A model generated the notes under the pieces. The model worked only from the letters and a program-made list of their open reading frames with translations. It searched no databases and was not told the DNA's origin. Of a stretch of 64,000 nt of DNA, positions 20,020 to 30,229 are shown one piece after another. The stretch's first letter is position 1, and every line of letters starts with the position of its first letter. Origin of the DNA: Limnephilus marmoratus (taxonomy: Eukaryota > Arthropoda > Insecta > Trichoptera > Limnephilidae); assembly GCA_917880885.1 (NCBI GenBank), contig OU862915.1:40308676-40372675 (forward strand). The letters are read 5' to 3'. The translations under genes and the position numbers were made by a program.

Positions 20020-21972
20020 ATTTATTTATTTATTTTTATTTATTTAAATACATGTTACATAATTAGACATTTACATAGAATTGGATACATTGAATCACCA
20101 TACTAGGCGGCTGCCTGTTTCATGGTGACAATGGAGGATATTTACTTTAAGTGAAGTCTATTGTTAACATATGGAACTATTAGTAATGTAATGATGTTGA
20201 AAATTGGTAAAGTTATAATAAAAAACTAGCAAAGAGAAAAAGAATTGGGTAAGGATAAGTTTGTGAGAAGATACATATCCTTATTTTAAAATTTATATGT
20301 GTGAGTGCATACGCATACGTATATACAGGTGCACACATCCATACACACATAGGCATATACACACACACACTTACACATATATATGCGTCTAGGTACATGA
20401 ATACATTAATATGTATATATACGGCCATGGACACAGTACCAACACATTTACACACAGTTGTAATTTTTTTTTTTTTTTTTGAAGTGTATGAAGGTGTAAT
20501 TAGAATGGAGCTTGAGTATTTGCAGTAAGTATCTTTCCAAATAGTATTGAGATATATGTTAATAAAAGAGGTGTTATTTTCTAACATGGTGACAGAATAT
20601 AATTATTTATTAATGTTTGAATAACTGTACTCATGCTGCTTTTGTAGGTTTATTATAATATTTTTATTAAGTTTATGTATATGTTTCTTTCTTATCTTTT
20701 TTTTTAAATTACATTATTGTAAAACTACATTATTGTAAAACTTTGTTGTAAAACTGCACATCTCGATACAGGAATGCCCTAGTGAGATGTGCAGCTTATT
20801 GCTATATATATTTCTTATTTTATAAATAGATAAATGAATACAATGTAAATATGTACAATAAATAATTCAGGCATATACTCTTTCTATTATTGAAAAGTTT
20901 TGATTCATTGTAACAGTTATTAAAAAAAACATACAAATACAAGATAATACAAAAAATGGAAACAAAAAAGATTACAAAAGGCATAGCCTGTTCGACAATA
21001 TGCGTTGGTATAATTCTATTTTTTAACATATTAATGAAGTGATTTTAAATTAAAACATCATAATATTATAAAGCATTACTTTTATAAGAAAAATTATGTC
21101 AAATTGAGCTATAAGCGGGGTAAAAACATAAAATATGACATTAAATATGATAATTAGCCGATGAATATGGAAGTTTAACCTCTCATATCGGGGATGTTCC
21201 AAAGGTTAGAAAATTTCCGTTTTGCATTAAAATCATTTTGCATTTGCAAAAACCGTTTTTACTTTTGAATAAATTGAATGACAAGTAACCCAAAAACATT
21301 AGTAATAAAACATTATTATATCTTACGTTTTGTTTTCTTTTAACTATTAATAATTAATAACTATTTTAGTATGTGAAACAGGTTATAAACAACTGTCATT
21401 GTCACTCATCAGAAGGTCAGTAAGCGCCTTTTTGAAAGTGAGATATTTGTCTTTAGACTTTATTTCAAATGATAAATTATTAAAAATTTTAGGTGCAAGA
21501 AAGTTGAACTGGGACTGTGCCATTGAAGTTTTTGTTGTTGGAATAATATAATTCGATAGGTTTGAATATCTTGTGTTGTATTTTGAATTTATATATTTTT
21601 TTTTTGTAAATTTGAATTTAAAATAAGAGGTAATATTTTTTACATATATGGATTTTATATTAAGAACTTTGAAGTCTTTAAATAGGTCTTTCGTGGGGTG
21701 TATATAATGAACTCTGTAAATAGTCCGTATTATTAATTTTGGGCTTTTATTAATGGATCTAATACAGTTTTGGAGCATCCTCCCCAGATAATTATACCGT
21801 ACGATAAGATTGACTGACACAGGGAAAAATATACTGTTCTCATTGTATTTTTTTGTAGTATATTGCGCAATGATCTAAAGATATAAGCCAGTTTCCTTAT
21901 ACGGCTTGTGACGTTAATTACATGTTCTTCCCATCGCAGTTTGTTATCGATTATTACGCCTAAGTATCTAAG
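20020..21972 (-). mobile_element. Non-LTR retrotransposon (jockey/CR1-like), copy 2, inverted
   Basis: This is a near-identical inverted partner of 1-1607, with the tail of ATTT units at 20020-20050 and the same TG-rich 3' UTR. It extends further 5' than copy 1 within the window and breaks off at about 21972. There it abuts the end of a Helitron helicase fragment, so it is 5'-truncated on insertion. Its RT ORF is frameshifted. Confidence 0.85.
21383..21972 (-). pseudogene. RT C-terminal region, frameshifted
   Basis: The first frame (to about 21733) contains LGVIIDNKLRWEEHV, a motif at the end of the palm/thumb, then RSLRNILQKNTMRTVYFSLC and SILSYGIIIWGG. A frameshift near 21735 moves the rest, LIIRTIYRVHYIHP through NFLAPKIFNNLSFEIKSKD, into another frame that ends early at 21383. 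The catalytic YADD box would lie upstream and is not present. The open frame running up to 22101 is a chimera: its first ~45 residues come from the adjacent Helitron. Confidence 0.85.
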
Positions 21973-21974
21973 AT

Positions 21975-22455
21975 ACACAATGGTTTTATTTTTTCGGTCT
22001 GATGCGTACACGAATAAATCAGGCCACTTACAGCTGCCCGTGTGAGAAGCGTGGATTTCCCAAATTTGGTTTTCGGATTTTGGTTTCCCAAATTTTTCCA
22101 AAATTTCCCAAATTGCTATCCCCTACCGCTACTATGTCTCTTTTGCAATCCCTCCCTTTCTACCGTCCCTCCGTCACTCCTCCCCTGCGTGTCCTTTTCC
22201 ATGCAATCCCATTCCGCTTCCCTCCTATTTTCCCCACATTTCCCCCTCCTGCGTCTACCCCTTCACGCGTTCCCCTTCTCCCTCACGCGTTTCCCTCAAC
22301 CGTCCTCTCTCCTCGTCAAACTTCCCCTTTTCTTCGTACCCCTCTCTCACGGATTCCCCTCCCTCTCCCTTCTTCCCTCCCTGCCGTTAAACAATACGAA
22401 ATACATCCATTTTTTTAATTTATCATACAAATTTAATAACATCAGAGCTCACCAT
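21975..22455 (-). mobile_element. Non-autonomous Helitron fragment
   Basis: A pyrimidine-rich plus strand (22115-22400) corresponds to the purine tract of the Helitrons at 27490-28073 and 46439-46950. On the minus strand the tract is followed by PDLFVYASDRKNKTIVY, a relic of the C-terminus of the Helitron helicase (compare ALLVFSPEGKTKNIAHY at 34578 onward). The 3' CTAG end is replaced by the LINE at 21972. Confidence 0.65.
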
Positions 22456-22871
22456 TAAATAAAAAAACTTTAGCAGGCGTGCGCACAACAATTCACCAAA
22501 GTTTAATCGCTCTCGAATAAACGTACAGAAAAGCATATGAAACATACAAAGACGCATTAATTTTCATGTGTAAAGATTTTAAAACCACCCTAAAGATACT
22601 TTTTACTCATCATAATAAAATAAATATATAATACAATATATAAATTAATTCTCAATGTAAAAAAATGCCAAGTTATGAGATTCCACAGGAAAAAAAACCC
22701 ATTGTTGTTCACTTACTTTCTCAATAATCACAATTTATTATCTGTTGTTGAAATAAGAGACCTTGGTATTACTTTTGACACTAAATTAACCTTTATTAAA
22801 CATATTAATAATATATCTGGTAAAGCTATGCAAATGTTGGGATTTATCTTACGAATTTCGAAGGATTTTAA

Positions 22872-23300
22872 TGCTACGTCCAGACTGAAGCCAACCTTCC
22901 AACTCCGAACTTAGTTCGGAGTTGGAAGGTTGGCCGATCGTGTGGTCGCTGCGGCCAACCCTCCAACCCCGAATTCCGTACTCCAAAATGGCGGTCATGG
23001 AACAGCTGTAGCTACGCTGTATCTTTTTCAGTTGCCTATAATTATTACGTACGTATAATCATATACTTGTATACACATGTTTTCAAACAATTGTTATACC
23101 ACTCTCCCTAATAATGTCGTCATTTTAATAGTATGCGGCACGCTGGTTCGTGTGAGTTGGCCGTCGGGATCGCCTCGAAGGCGATCCCAGGCCAACTCGA
23201 ACTCCAACCTTCCAACTCGAACTTCCAACGCACGAACACCCCTCCACACGATCGTCCAAACGTTTGAAGTTGGAACGTTGGCCGCAGTGTGGGCTTACCA
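22872..23300. mobile_element. TIR DNA element (MITE) with internal hairpins, in RT
   Basis: The left end TGCTACGTCCAGACTGAAGC and the inverted right end TGGTAAGCCCACACTGCGGC match at most positions and continue into GCCAACNTTCCAACT. Inside lie a perfect 21-bp inverted repeat with 3-base loop (22890-22934) and a second hairpin (23156-23196; arms GGGATCGCCT and GTTGGCC). It is much more GC-rich than its surroundings. The target duplication is not clear (possibly 3 bp), so the superfamily is open; PIF/Harbinger-like is one option. Confidence 0.7.
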
Positions 23301-23533
23301 CAAAATTTTTAAAACTGTCAAACTACCATATACTTCTCTTGTTAGAAGCCAACTAGAATTTAATTCCACCATTTGGAATCCATATTACAGTACACATGAA
23401 TATTCCCTTGAGCGTGTCCAACATAAATTCTTAGGTCACATTAATTTTAAATTGGGAATATCAATTGAAAATATTAATTACTTCTCCCTGTTACAACTAC
23501 TGGGACTTGATACATTAAAAGAAAGAAGAATTT

Positions 23534-23697
23534 ATTAAAAGAAAATAACTTAGTTTACATCACTTTATTTTTTATATTTTATACTATCAACATGTTTCGT
23601 GAACCATGTTCACTTCTTCAGGAATAAAAGTAAACTGGAGTATTATAATGACATCACAAAGTAACAACCTTTTAGAAGAAGTTTTCTTCGAAAAATT
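23534..23697 (-). mobile_element. 164-bp insert with hammerhead-like motif (PLE-derived?)
   Basis: It is flanked by a perfect 12-bp duplication AAAGAAGAATTT (23522-23533 and 23698-23709). On the minus strand CTGAAGA, an extra A, the stem GTGAAC/GTTCAC and GAAACATG (23594-23621) form the same motif as in the palindromes at 17190 and 19647. The plus strand has a CACTTTATTTTTT stretch like their ends. It has no coding sequence. Confidence 0.65.
23594..23621 (-). ncRNA. Hammerhead-like motif
   Basis: CTGAAGA, A, GTGAAC-ATG-GTTCAC, GAAAC gives a perfect 6-bp stem II. All required core bases (CUGANGA, GAAA) are present. One unpaired A precedes stem II, as in the other copies in this window. Confidence 0.5.
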
Positions 23698-24312
23698 AAA
23701 GAAGAATTTGTTCTGATTTATTTTATTTATTTAAAATTGTTAATAACTTGTTGAACTCTCCTGAACTTCTTTCGTTAATATGTTTTCATGTACCGAGTAG
23801 ATCAGTTCGTCACAACTTACCTTACCATTGTAATAATACAGGATCTAATGCTGAATTATATGCCATAATAAATCGCCTGCATATACTTGGTAACAAATAT
23901 GTTGTTGATGATGTGATAAATATTGAAAGATTATCAACATACAAACATTATTTAATTAAAGCTGTTTGTCAGCGCTTCTCAGTTAGATTATAATCTAATA
24001 TACTTTGTATGTTTATATTCTTCATCAATGTTTATTTCTGGAATTTTTAAATTAATTACTACTTACTTTAGGTAGTAATTTTTTAGTTCATAATATCTTG
24101 TACACATTCATGTATATGAGGTTTTCTTTTTCTTCATGTTTGTTTTATAATAGCTTATTTTTGCTTTATACTGTCACTTCAATATGTGCTCTTTAATTTT
24201 TTGTTATATTATTATTTTTTTTCTTCTTAACTATGTATATTCTTTCAAATTTTTGCAATTCCCATGTAAAAGCCGTTAATCGGCGTTAATCCATAATAAA
24301 TAAATAAATAAT

Positions 24313-24789
24313 ATTATCCCCCTTGACAATCGTAATCTTAAGCTTTCGAAAATTATAAACTGATTCTTTTGTTCTTATTATAGAATCTTGTTCATTTGAA
24401 GTGAGCCGTTTGTAAGGGACTTCACAGTATTATTTAGCTTCACGTGTTTCCCTACTGACGCTTTGTTTACTGTTTTGGATGGGTAGTGAATATTATAATG
24501 TGGGTGATTTGCAAACTAAATTATTTTAACATGAAAGGAATTATTGCGACATGCTCACCGGAAGCCTTTATGAACACCCTTATTAACATATACTATTTTG
24601 CAGGAGAATATTCTAAAGTTCAATGAATTTGCTCATTTATACAAATAGATTGTACAAACGTAGGAAGTAGACCAATGTCTGATGTTATTTTAACAATTCC
24701 AATATTCATTATAATGTCACGCTATCTAAGGTTTTGTTAAATACGAATATAATTTTATTACATTATAATTATTCAATGATGCATGTAAG
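24313..24789. other. No feature recognised
   Basis: This is AT-rich DNA between two retrotransposon remnants. Nothing could be supported. Confidence 0.3.
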
Positions 24790-25395
24790 AAGTCTAAAGT
24801 CATGGTGGTTGAAAGGGAGACTATGAAAACAGTGTGCAATATAGTTGTGAATGATGAATACTTAGAGCAGGTGGATAAATTTGTGTATCTGGAAAGTATG
24901 TTTACGAGAGATGGGAAGGCTGATAGAGATGTTGAAAGAAGTTTAAATACAGGTAACTCCATTAATATAGGACTAAATGCCGTTGGCGCTAACAAAACTG
25001 TACAAAGAAGCAAAGCCAGCTGGTCACAGTGTAGTCCTGGAACCTACCCTGATGTCGAAAGTCGAATGCTGTAGAAATGAGATTCTCGAGGCTCTTGTAT
25101 GGTGAAACTGAAAATATGGAGTTCCGCAAAAATCCAAGGCTGATGTAAGCGTAATGAGTAAAATAAAGAAGGATCCTCTGAAAGTAGTGCGAATGTACAA
25201 AGGAAGGAGTGTAAGGAGAATGTATGATGCATATATGAAAGGTAGAAAAAGTCGGGGGGGGGGGGGGGGCAAGGAAGACATGGCACGATCAATTGAATTA
25301 GATACTCTATGCTTAACAGCCCGTGCGAAGAGTCAGAATAATAGAAAGTATGCAAGAGACGATCTACGAATGTGAATGAACCAAAGAGGCAAAGA
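24790..25395 (+). pseudogene. RTE-like RT remnant
   Basis: KSKVMVVERETM is followed by YLEQVDKFVYLESMFTRDGK and ADRDVERSLNTGNSINIGLN, the well-known stretch after the RT palm of insect RTE-like elements. Later pieces in other frames read RMYDAYMKGRKSR and MARSIELDTL. It carries several frameshifts. A run of 16 G at 25254-25269 interrupts the region that reads GSPRKKWH in the copy at 16892. Confidence 0.75.
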
Positions 25396-25827
25396 TTGAG
25401 ATATTTAACCCTGTTTATAATAATATTTAAAGAAATATTTGGTTTTGAAATAAGATGAAAATTTCTGTTAAAAATAGTAAATAAAGATGTAGTACTTTTT
25501 TTATTTTAAATAATTTGCTTTGATTATTTAACTTTATATTATTCTATACAAAAGTTCTTTTCACTTATGTGTACAATTTTTTTTAGTTTTTTTTCTTCAC
25601 ACATAATGTTAAGTTATAACTTTTAGTTATTTATTAATTTTTATTTTTTCCCCTTTACACACGAGTTTTTAACTCTCGTAAAGGTATGTCTACTTTATAA
25701 TTTGAAATATATATTATCGTGTTAGTTTAAGTACCTCCATGATAGTAATAAATAAAAAATAAAAAAAACTATTTTTATTTAATTAAAAATTACGCTGCAG
25801 TTGTGAATATATTATGATTATTTCTCT
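25396..25827. other. AT-rich stretch, nothing recognised
   Basis: There are T/A-rich runs only, with no gene or repeat signature. Confidence 0.35.
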
Positions 25828-26222
25828 CAATGACGGCCTCCGTAGTCTTGAGGTAAGGCTCTTGACTTGCAATCCGAAGGTCGCGGGGTCGAATCCCGGC
25901 GTGCGCAAATAAATTTTAATTGGTGTTATTTCACAATTTATTCGTTTAAAATAATGTACAGTGATTTTACGGCATGTTCCAGAGTGGAAAATTTTCTCGT
26001 TATCGCCCTGGTGTAAGACCACTATTCAGAACTGAAACTTGCTTGAAATGGCATTAGCCATGTTTGGTGACCAGATCTAAATAGCCAGGTACTTCCCCAC
26101 CTTCCTCTGCTCCATCTCCTTCCACTCCTCACTACTTTCATCCTCACAACAAACCCCAATTGGAGTTGCCATAGTCTCACTGACCCCAGACGGGAGCAGC
26201 TGGGACTCTTATGAGGTATTAG
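25828..26222 (+). mobile_element. Family A tRNA-derived SINE, copy 3
   Basis: The head is GGCCTCCGTAGTCTTGAGGT (A box) with B box GGGGTCGAATCCCGG at 25885. The body has GCCCTGGTGTAAGACCACTA and AATAGCCAGGTACTTCCC. The tail CAGACGGGAGCAGCTGGGAC ends near 26222. This is the near full-length layout of the family. Confidence 0.85.
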
Positions 26223-26469
26223 AAAACTGGCATTGAAGGATGATAATTTGAGAATTCTAGTCATCAAGCAAAATGCCCGTCAGTAAGATTATATTTCAGT
26301 GATAAGATTATTTTATAATTGTTTATTAATTTTATTACACCGTCTAGCCGGTAATTAGAGATGTACGTATTCGACGATAGCAATTACATCTAGTTTTAGT
26401 GAAGAACGAAGTGAGAAACGCTCTGTTAAAGAATTCGTATATCATTTATAACGAAATGTCTAAGGGTAT

Positions 26470-26773
26470 GGAGTGCAAATAATAATTACGGAGAGATCTC
26501 AAACAGTAATCACACGAATGTTTGACATGCTGAGCGTAGGCGTTGTCTGGATCGAAGATATATTTGAGAATTCCCACAGACTGTTGTCGGCTTCCGTAAA
26601 TTTCAAGATTAAAACGACCCAGTTAAAAGGACCGACCAGTGATTGAGTTGGCAAATGCTTCGGTTTTCCCCGCAGGCGTCATGCGTTAAATTTCTCGAAT
26701 GGCTAATTCCTTCACTATTGTACAAGCTATATATATTCCGCTTAAATTGATAATAGTAGGAGATTTTCGTGCG
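26470..26773. repeat. Dispersed repeat G, copy 1
   Basis: The segment from ATGGAGTGCAAATAATAATT to TAATAGTAGGAGATTT is repeated at 61318-61594 with over 95% identity by eye. The other copy lacks about 27 bases after GTAGGCGTTG. There is no ORF or inverted terminus. Type unknown. Confidence 0.7.
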
Positions 26774-26805
26774 TACATTTCCTTCGGTTGTTCAGACTAT
26801 TGACA

Positions 26806-27247
26806 TTTTTTTTTACATTTCCTCCTAATAATCCCCTTCAGGGTCTATGTCGTCTTTGGAGACACTATGCGGAGGTCTTATTGGATAAAGAAGGAGAGGA
26901 AGTTCAGGGAAGGAAAATGACATGAGGGCTTGGTGTGGGAATCTGGGGATTAGTGTGTTCAGTAGTGATGGAAGTATGCCCAGTGCGGTGCAAAGCGACG
27001 TTCCGAGAGAGTCCTGCTGGAGAGTTCAAAAGGTCTTCCTCAATCAATCACTCGCGATCCGGCCTGCCACGCAGTTGGTGAGCAGACCACCGCCATAATC
27101 CGGACAATCCTTAGGTGCCCCATGAACCCGGACACTCCTGCTTAGTCACCAAACGTATCGAAACACTCTTGATGATCTTTAGCTGAGATGTTAGTAATTC
27201 AATAAATAGTTTCTGGGGCGGCAGTACCCATACACCTCCCAAATTGT
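26806..27247 (-). mobile_element. Family B repeat, copy 4
   Basis: This near full-length copy is on the minus strand: head GGTGTATGGGTACTGCCGCC at about 27230, middle with CTCTCTCGGAACG, and tail before the T-run at 26810. It joins an RTE-like remnant on its 5' side. Confidence 0.75.
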
Positions 27248-27410
27248 CCAACTCAAGTATTTGATTAACTTGATGGTGCCATGTCTTCCTTAGACGCCCA
27301 CTACTTCTTCTGGTCACCATTCACACTCGCGTCATTCATATCATTAGCTTTTCACTCCTTTCTTCATTCATTCGCTCTACTTACCCAATTAATCCAAGCG
27401 TCCCTTTCTT
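27248..27410 (-). pseudogene. RTE-like ORF scrap
   Basis: The minus strand reads VTRRSSGRLRKTWHHQVNQI, parallel to RSRGSPRKKWHDQVN at 16892-17158. Only this block of the C-terminal region is recognisable. Confidence 0.5.
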
Positions 27411-27489
27411 ACATGCTCACACCATTCTCAGCAATTCTCCACATGTGAACCAAAAGTTCTACGTAATATAAATTAATCGTTATATGTAA

Positions 27490-28073
27490 AAAAAAAGTTT
27501 CTTTGTTAGCCCCGTAACTTTATTCGATTGCGATGAAACTTTGCTTAGGTGCTGTGCGCACACACGCAAAGGTTTCTTTATATACTGGTGAGCTCTGGTG
27601 TTATGAATTTGGTATAAAATATTAACATTAGGTGGCGTGCGAGTGATGTGTGAAAAATGTGAGGATTTCTTATAGTTTAGCGGGAGAGTGTGAAGGAGGG
27701 AAGGGGAGGAGAACCCGGCAGGGGGAAGGGGAGGGAATTGATAGATGGGAGGAGGTTCGTGGGAGGGAAAGGTGGAGGAGGCATTCAGCAGTGGGGAGGA
27801 GAACGGGAGCAGGAACGGGGACGCGCAGGAAAGGACACACAGGGGAAGAGTGATGGAGGGGTGGGAAAGGAGGGAGGGCCAGAGGGACGGATTGCAAAGG
27901 AGACATAGTAGAGGTAGGGGATACCAGGGGATAAATTTGGAAAATCACACTGACAGATTTATGTGGCTTGCTCACGCGTCGCATAATCTTCTGATTTATT
28001 CGTGCACCAGAAGGAAAAACAAAAAAAAAATTATCACTTTCATTCTTTGCAACGCATGCCAGGAACTCGCTAG
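27490..28073 (+). mobile_element. Non-autonomous Helitron with helicase relic
   Basis: It opens with CGATTGCGATGAAACTTTGC, continues to TTAGGTGGCGTGCGAG, then a purine-rich tract (27664-27925). Near the end a stretch reads FIRAPEGKTKKK, a relic of the helicase C-terminus. It closes GCAACGCATGCCAGGAACTC with CTAG at 28070-28073. The long open frames across the tract are composition artefacts. Confidence 0.7.
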
Positions 28074-28834
28074 TAACCTATATATTATACATTATCTTCA
28101 ACAAACATCAGTGTTCAGCTTCCTGCCGAGATTACCAAGACGTGCCATACAACACAACTCTCATGTAGGTTTCTCACAAGACCACATCATTGTGTATTGT
28201 TACGTCGTTGTTGCTCCGTGCTGTATGCAGGTGTCATTGTTAAGATCGAAGCCTGCAATACAGCCTGAATGGGTATTGTGGGAATTGTCAACACAATGGA
28301 ATACCTGGATCCCAACGGTTGAAGAATAAATACGTTGCTAAAGAAGAAACAGAATGGAACTTGTGATTATTACTGTTATTTTGAGACAAAGGAAACATTG
28401 AATATCCGATATCACAGATAAGAAAATAACATCAGTTTTTGATAAAGATTTCTAGAAATTCCTGAGCATAAAAGAAAATAAGGTATTTAATTCAGAAACT
28501 ATTTTGCGAAGTAATAGGATAGTATTATTTTATTTACTTTTTTATTAGGTAGACCTTACGATTTTTTATCGTTTGATTTATACTGCTCTTCAATTAAAAG
28601 CATTTGCTTGTGGATAGGAGAAGAGTGTACGTTTGGAAAAATATAATAGATTTACAACGGATGGTACAATTTCGTGAAATGATTTACACTTCTGTTCGAA
28701 TTAAGAATATACAACAAAATATGTATAGTTAATACAGTGACATCGTAAGCATGATTATGAAAATAAAAAATATTAATATTTATACATTCAGTAAAAAAGA
28801 AAACAAAAAAAATATTATGAGGAATAAAAATAGA
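28074..28834. other. No feature recognised
   Basis: This is mixed then AT-rich DNA. No motif was seen. Confidence 0.3.
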
Positions 28835-29260
28835 TTTTAACTTGTTAAATATTAATTATTATTTTTTATTTATAAACTAACGTTTAAGATAAGATTTTTA
28901 TGCATAGCACAAAGAGTAACAATTATTATAAGCAATAATTATCAGCCTGAAACACTCATTTACATTGAAAAATCTTCCGAGAAAAGATACTTGCCGCCAA
29001 CGGGACTTGAACCCGTGTCCTTCTGATTGCCGGTTGGATGCTCTGACCACTGAGCTATGGCGGTTTATCTAATACCCGCCAAATAATTCAATATATGCTG
29101 GTGTTTCATTCAAAAATTACTGATTATTACATTTCAATGAGTGTTTCAGGCTGACAATTATTGCTATAATAATTGTTACCCTTTGTGCTATGCATAAAAA
29201 TCTTGTCTTAAAAGTTAGTTTATAAATTAAAAATAATAATTAATATTTAACAAGTTAAAA
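28835..29260 (-). mobile_element. Element F copy 1: TIR element carrying a tRNA-like unit
   Basis: The ends TTTTAACTTG and CAAGTTAAAA start about 110-bp inverted arms (28835-28958 and 29137-29260) that share the TATGCATAGCACAAAG block. Between them, on the minus strand, lies a 73-nt tRNA-like cloverleaf (28992-29064). Two further copies (29340-29545 and 34865-35160) keep the central part but not both arms. Confidence 0.75.
28992..29064 (-). tRNA. tRNA-like unit in element F, copy 1 (pseudo)
   Basis: The acceptor stem is paired at 6 of 7 (first base is A instead of G). The D arm is GCTC-AGTGGTCA-GAGC and the T arm ACGGG-TTCAAGT-CCCGT is perfect. The anticodon loop CCGGCAA gives GGC at positions 34-36. 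The anticodon stem has two mismatches. It is a repeat-borne, probably non-functional, Pol III promoter unit. Confidence 0.6.
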
Positions 29261-29339
29261 GTATTTCACCAAAAAATGAAGACATAATTTGTCTCGACGC
29301 CACCTAGCGAGAGATTTAGTACTAACAATACCTCCCTAA

Positions 29340-29545
29340 TAATCAGTAATTGTTGAATGAAACACCAGCACATATTGAATTATTTGGCGGGTATTAGATA
29401 AGCCGCCATAGCTCAGTGGTCAGAGCATCCGACCGGCAATTTGAAGGACACGGGTTCAAGTTCCGTTGGCGGCAAGTATCTTTTCTCGGAAGATTTTTCA
29501 ATGTAAATGAGTGTTTCAGGCTGACAATTATTGCTTATAATAATA
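29340..29545 (+). mobile_element. Element F copy 2 (arms lost)
   Basis: It runs from AATCAGTAATTGTTGAATGA through the tRNA-like unit to GTTTCAGGCTGACAATTATT. It has no long inverted arms. It lies only 80 bp from copy 1 in opposite orientation. Confidence 0.7.
29402..29474 (+). tRNA. tRNA-like unit in element F, copy 2 (pseudo)
   Basis: The acceptor GCCGCCA/TGGCGGC is fully paired. The D arm is perfect and the T arm has one mismatch (GTTCC). The anticodon loop is CCGGCAA (GGC). The anticodon stem TCCGA/TTTGA has mismatches. A and B boxes are intact. Confidence 0.6.
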
Positions 29546-30081
29546 AAAAAATAGAGTTTTACAGGATTATTTGAATGATTTTCGAGTGATTTTAAGGGGG
29601 AAATAGGGAAAATTGTTTTTTCGTTCACAATTTTTCTAAAATACTTTTAGAAGAGTTCAATAATAATTGAATTATATTATTATCACTTCTGACTTCTGCT
29701 GATAATTTAATAAAGAAACATTTTTCTTGGTGCGTATAATGGTGTTGGGCAAAAGCAGTGTTTAGTTTAGGGCACGAACAAATATGTTTATGTAATGGAA
29801 ATATGGCATGTTGTGTGGCGTTCTTACGAGGATGGAATAACATTAACATGGAGCCTACGGCATCTCTACAGTGGCAGATACAGAAAAAACTCAAGGGGGG
29901 GGGCGCTAAAGATATAAGAAAACTAAAAAGTAGAAAACAGTGGAAGAATACGAAGCACCGCACCAAAAAGGAGACCGACTATACTATCTCATTCTCTCGC
30001 AGGCTAAAACATATAAATGTATGTGTTTGTCAAATCACAACGGTGCTAAAGAAGTTTTCACTTTAATAAATAAATAAAAGA

Positions 30082-30226
30082 TTGGCGGACAGCACTTTTA
30101 AAACTTGGCTGGCCACAGGGAGCAGTAGGGCTGCATTACACGATCAAGGGAATCAAATACTTGAGTCGGGCCATGTTAAGGGTACCTTTACATGAAACGA
30201 TGTATGAATGTGAATGAAGCAAAAGT
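30082..30226 (+). pseudogene. RTE-like 3' scrap
   Basis: It has TTGAGTCGGGCCATGTTAAG and GAAACGATGTATGAATGTGA, matching the 3' end at 17020-17090. It lies inside a hAT element. No ORF is left. Confidence 0.5.
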
Positions 30227-30229
30227 TTC

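Larger units (their letters stand above)
22675..23993 (+). pseudogene. RT C-terminal region in three pieces
   Basis: The first piece contains VVEIRDLGITFDTKLTFIKH and AMQMLGFILRISKDF. The second contains YTSLVRSQLEFNSTIWNPYY, then LERVQHKFLGHINFKLGI and LLQLLGLDTLKERR. The third contains SPELLSLICFHVPSRSVRHN and a C-terminal RLHILGNKYV block. The order is that of a jockey/CR1-type RT after the catalytic palm, which is absent. Each gap coincides with a dated insertion, so the original frame was nearly intact before them. Confidence 0.85.
22640..24312 (+). mobile_element. Non-LTR retrotransposon (jockey-like), split by two insertions
   Basis: RT C-terminal coding blocks lie at 22675-22871, 23301-23533 and 23710-23993. 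A 3' UTR and an AATAAATAAATAAATAAT tail end at about 24312. A 429-bp TIR element and a 164-bp insert with a 12-bp duplication separate the coding blocks. The subfamily differs from the one at the left edge. Confidence 0.8.

Noticed and set aside
22002..22458. Two 138-codon frames rich in Pro/Leu/Phe (similar ones at 46421-46807 and 27650-28329)
   Set aside because: All fall in the purine/pyrimidine-biased tract of non-autonomous Helitrons; absence of stops follows from base composition.
29402..29474. Functional tRNA-Ala(GGC) gene
   Set aside because: Three copies share long repeat flanks, anticodon stems are mismatched in two, and U33 is replaced by C; better read as repeat-borne tRNA-like units.
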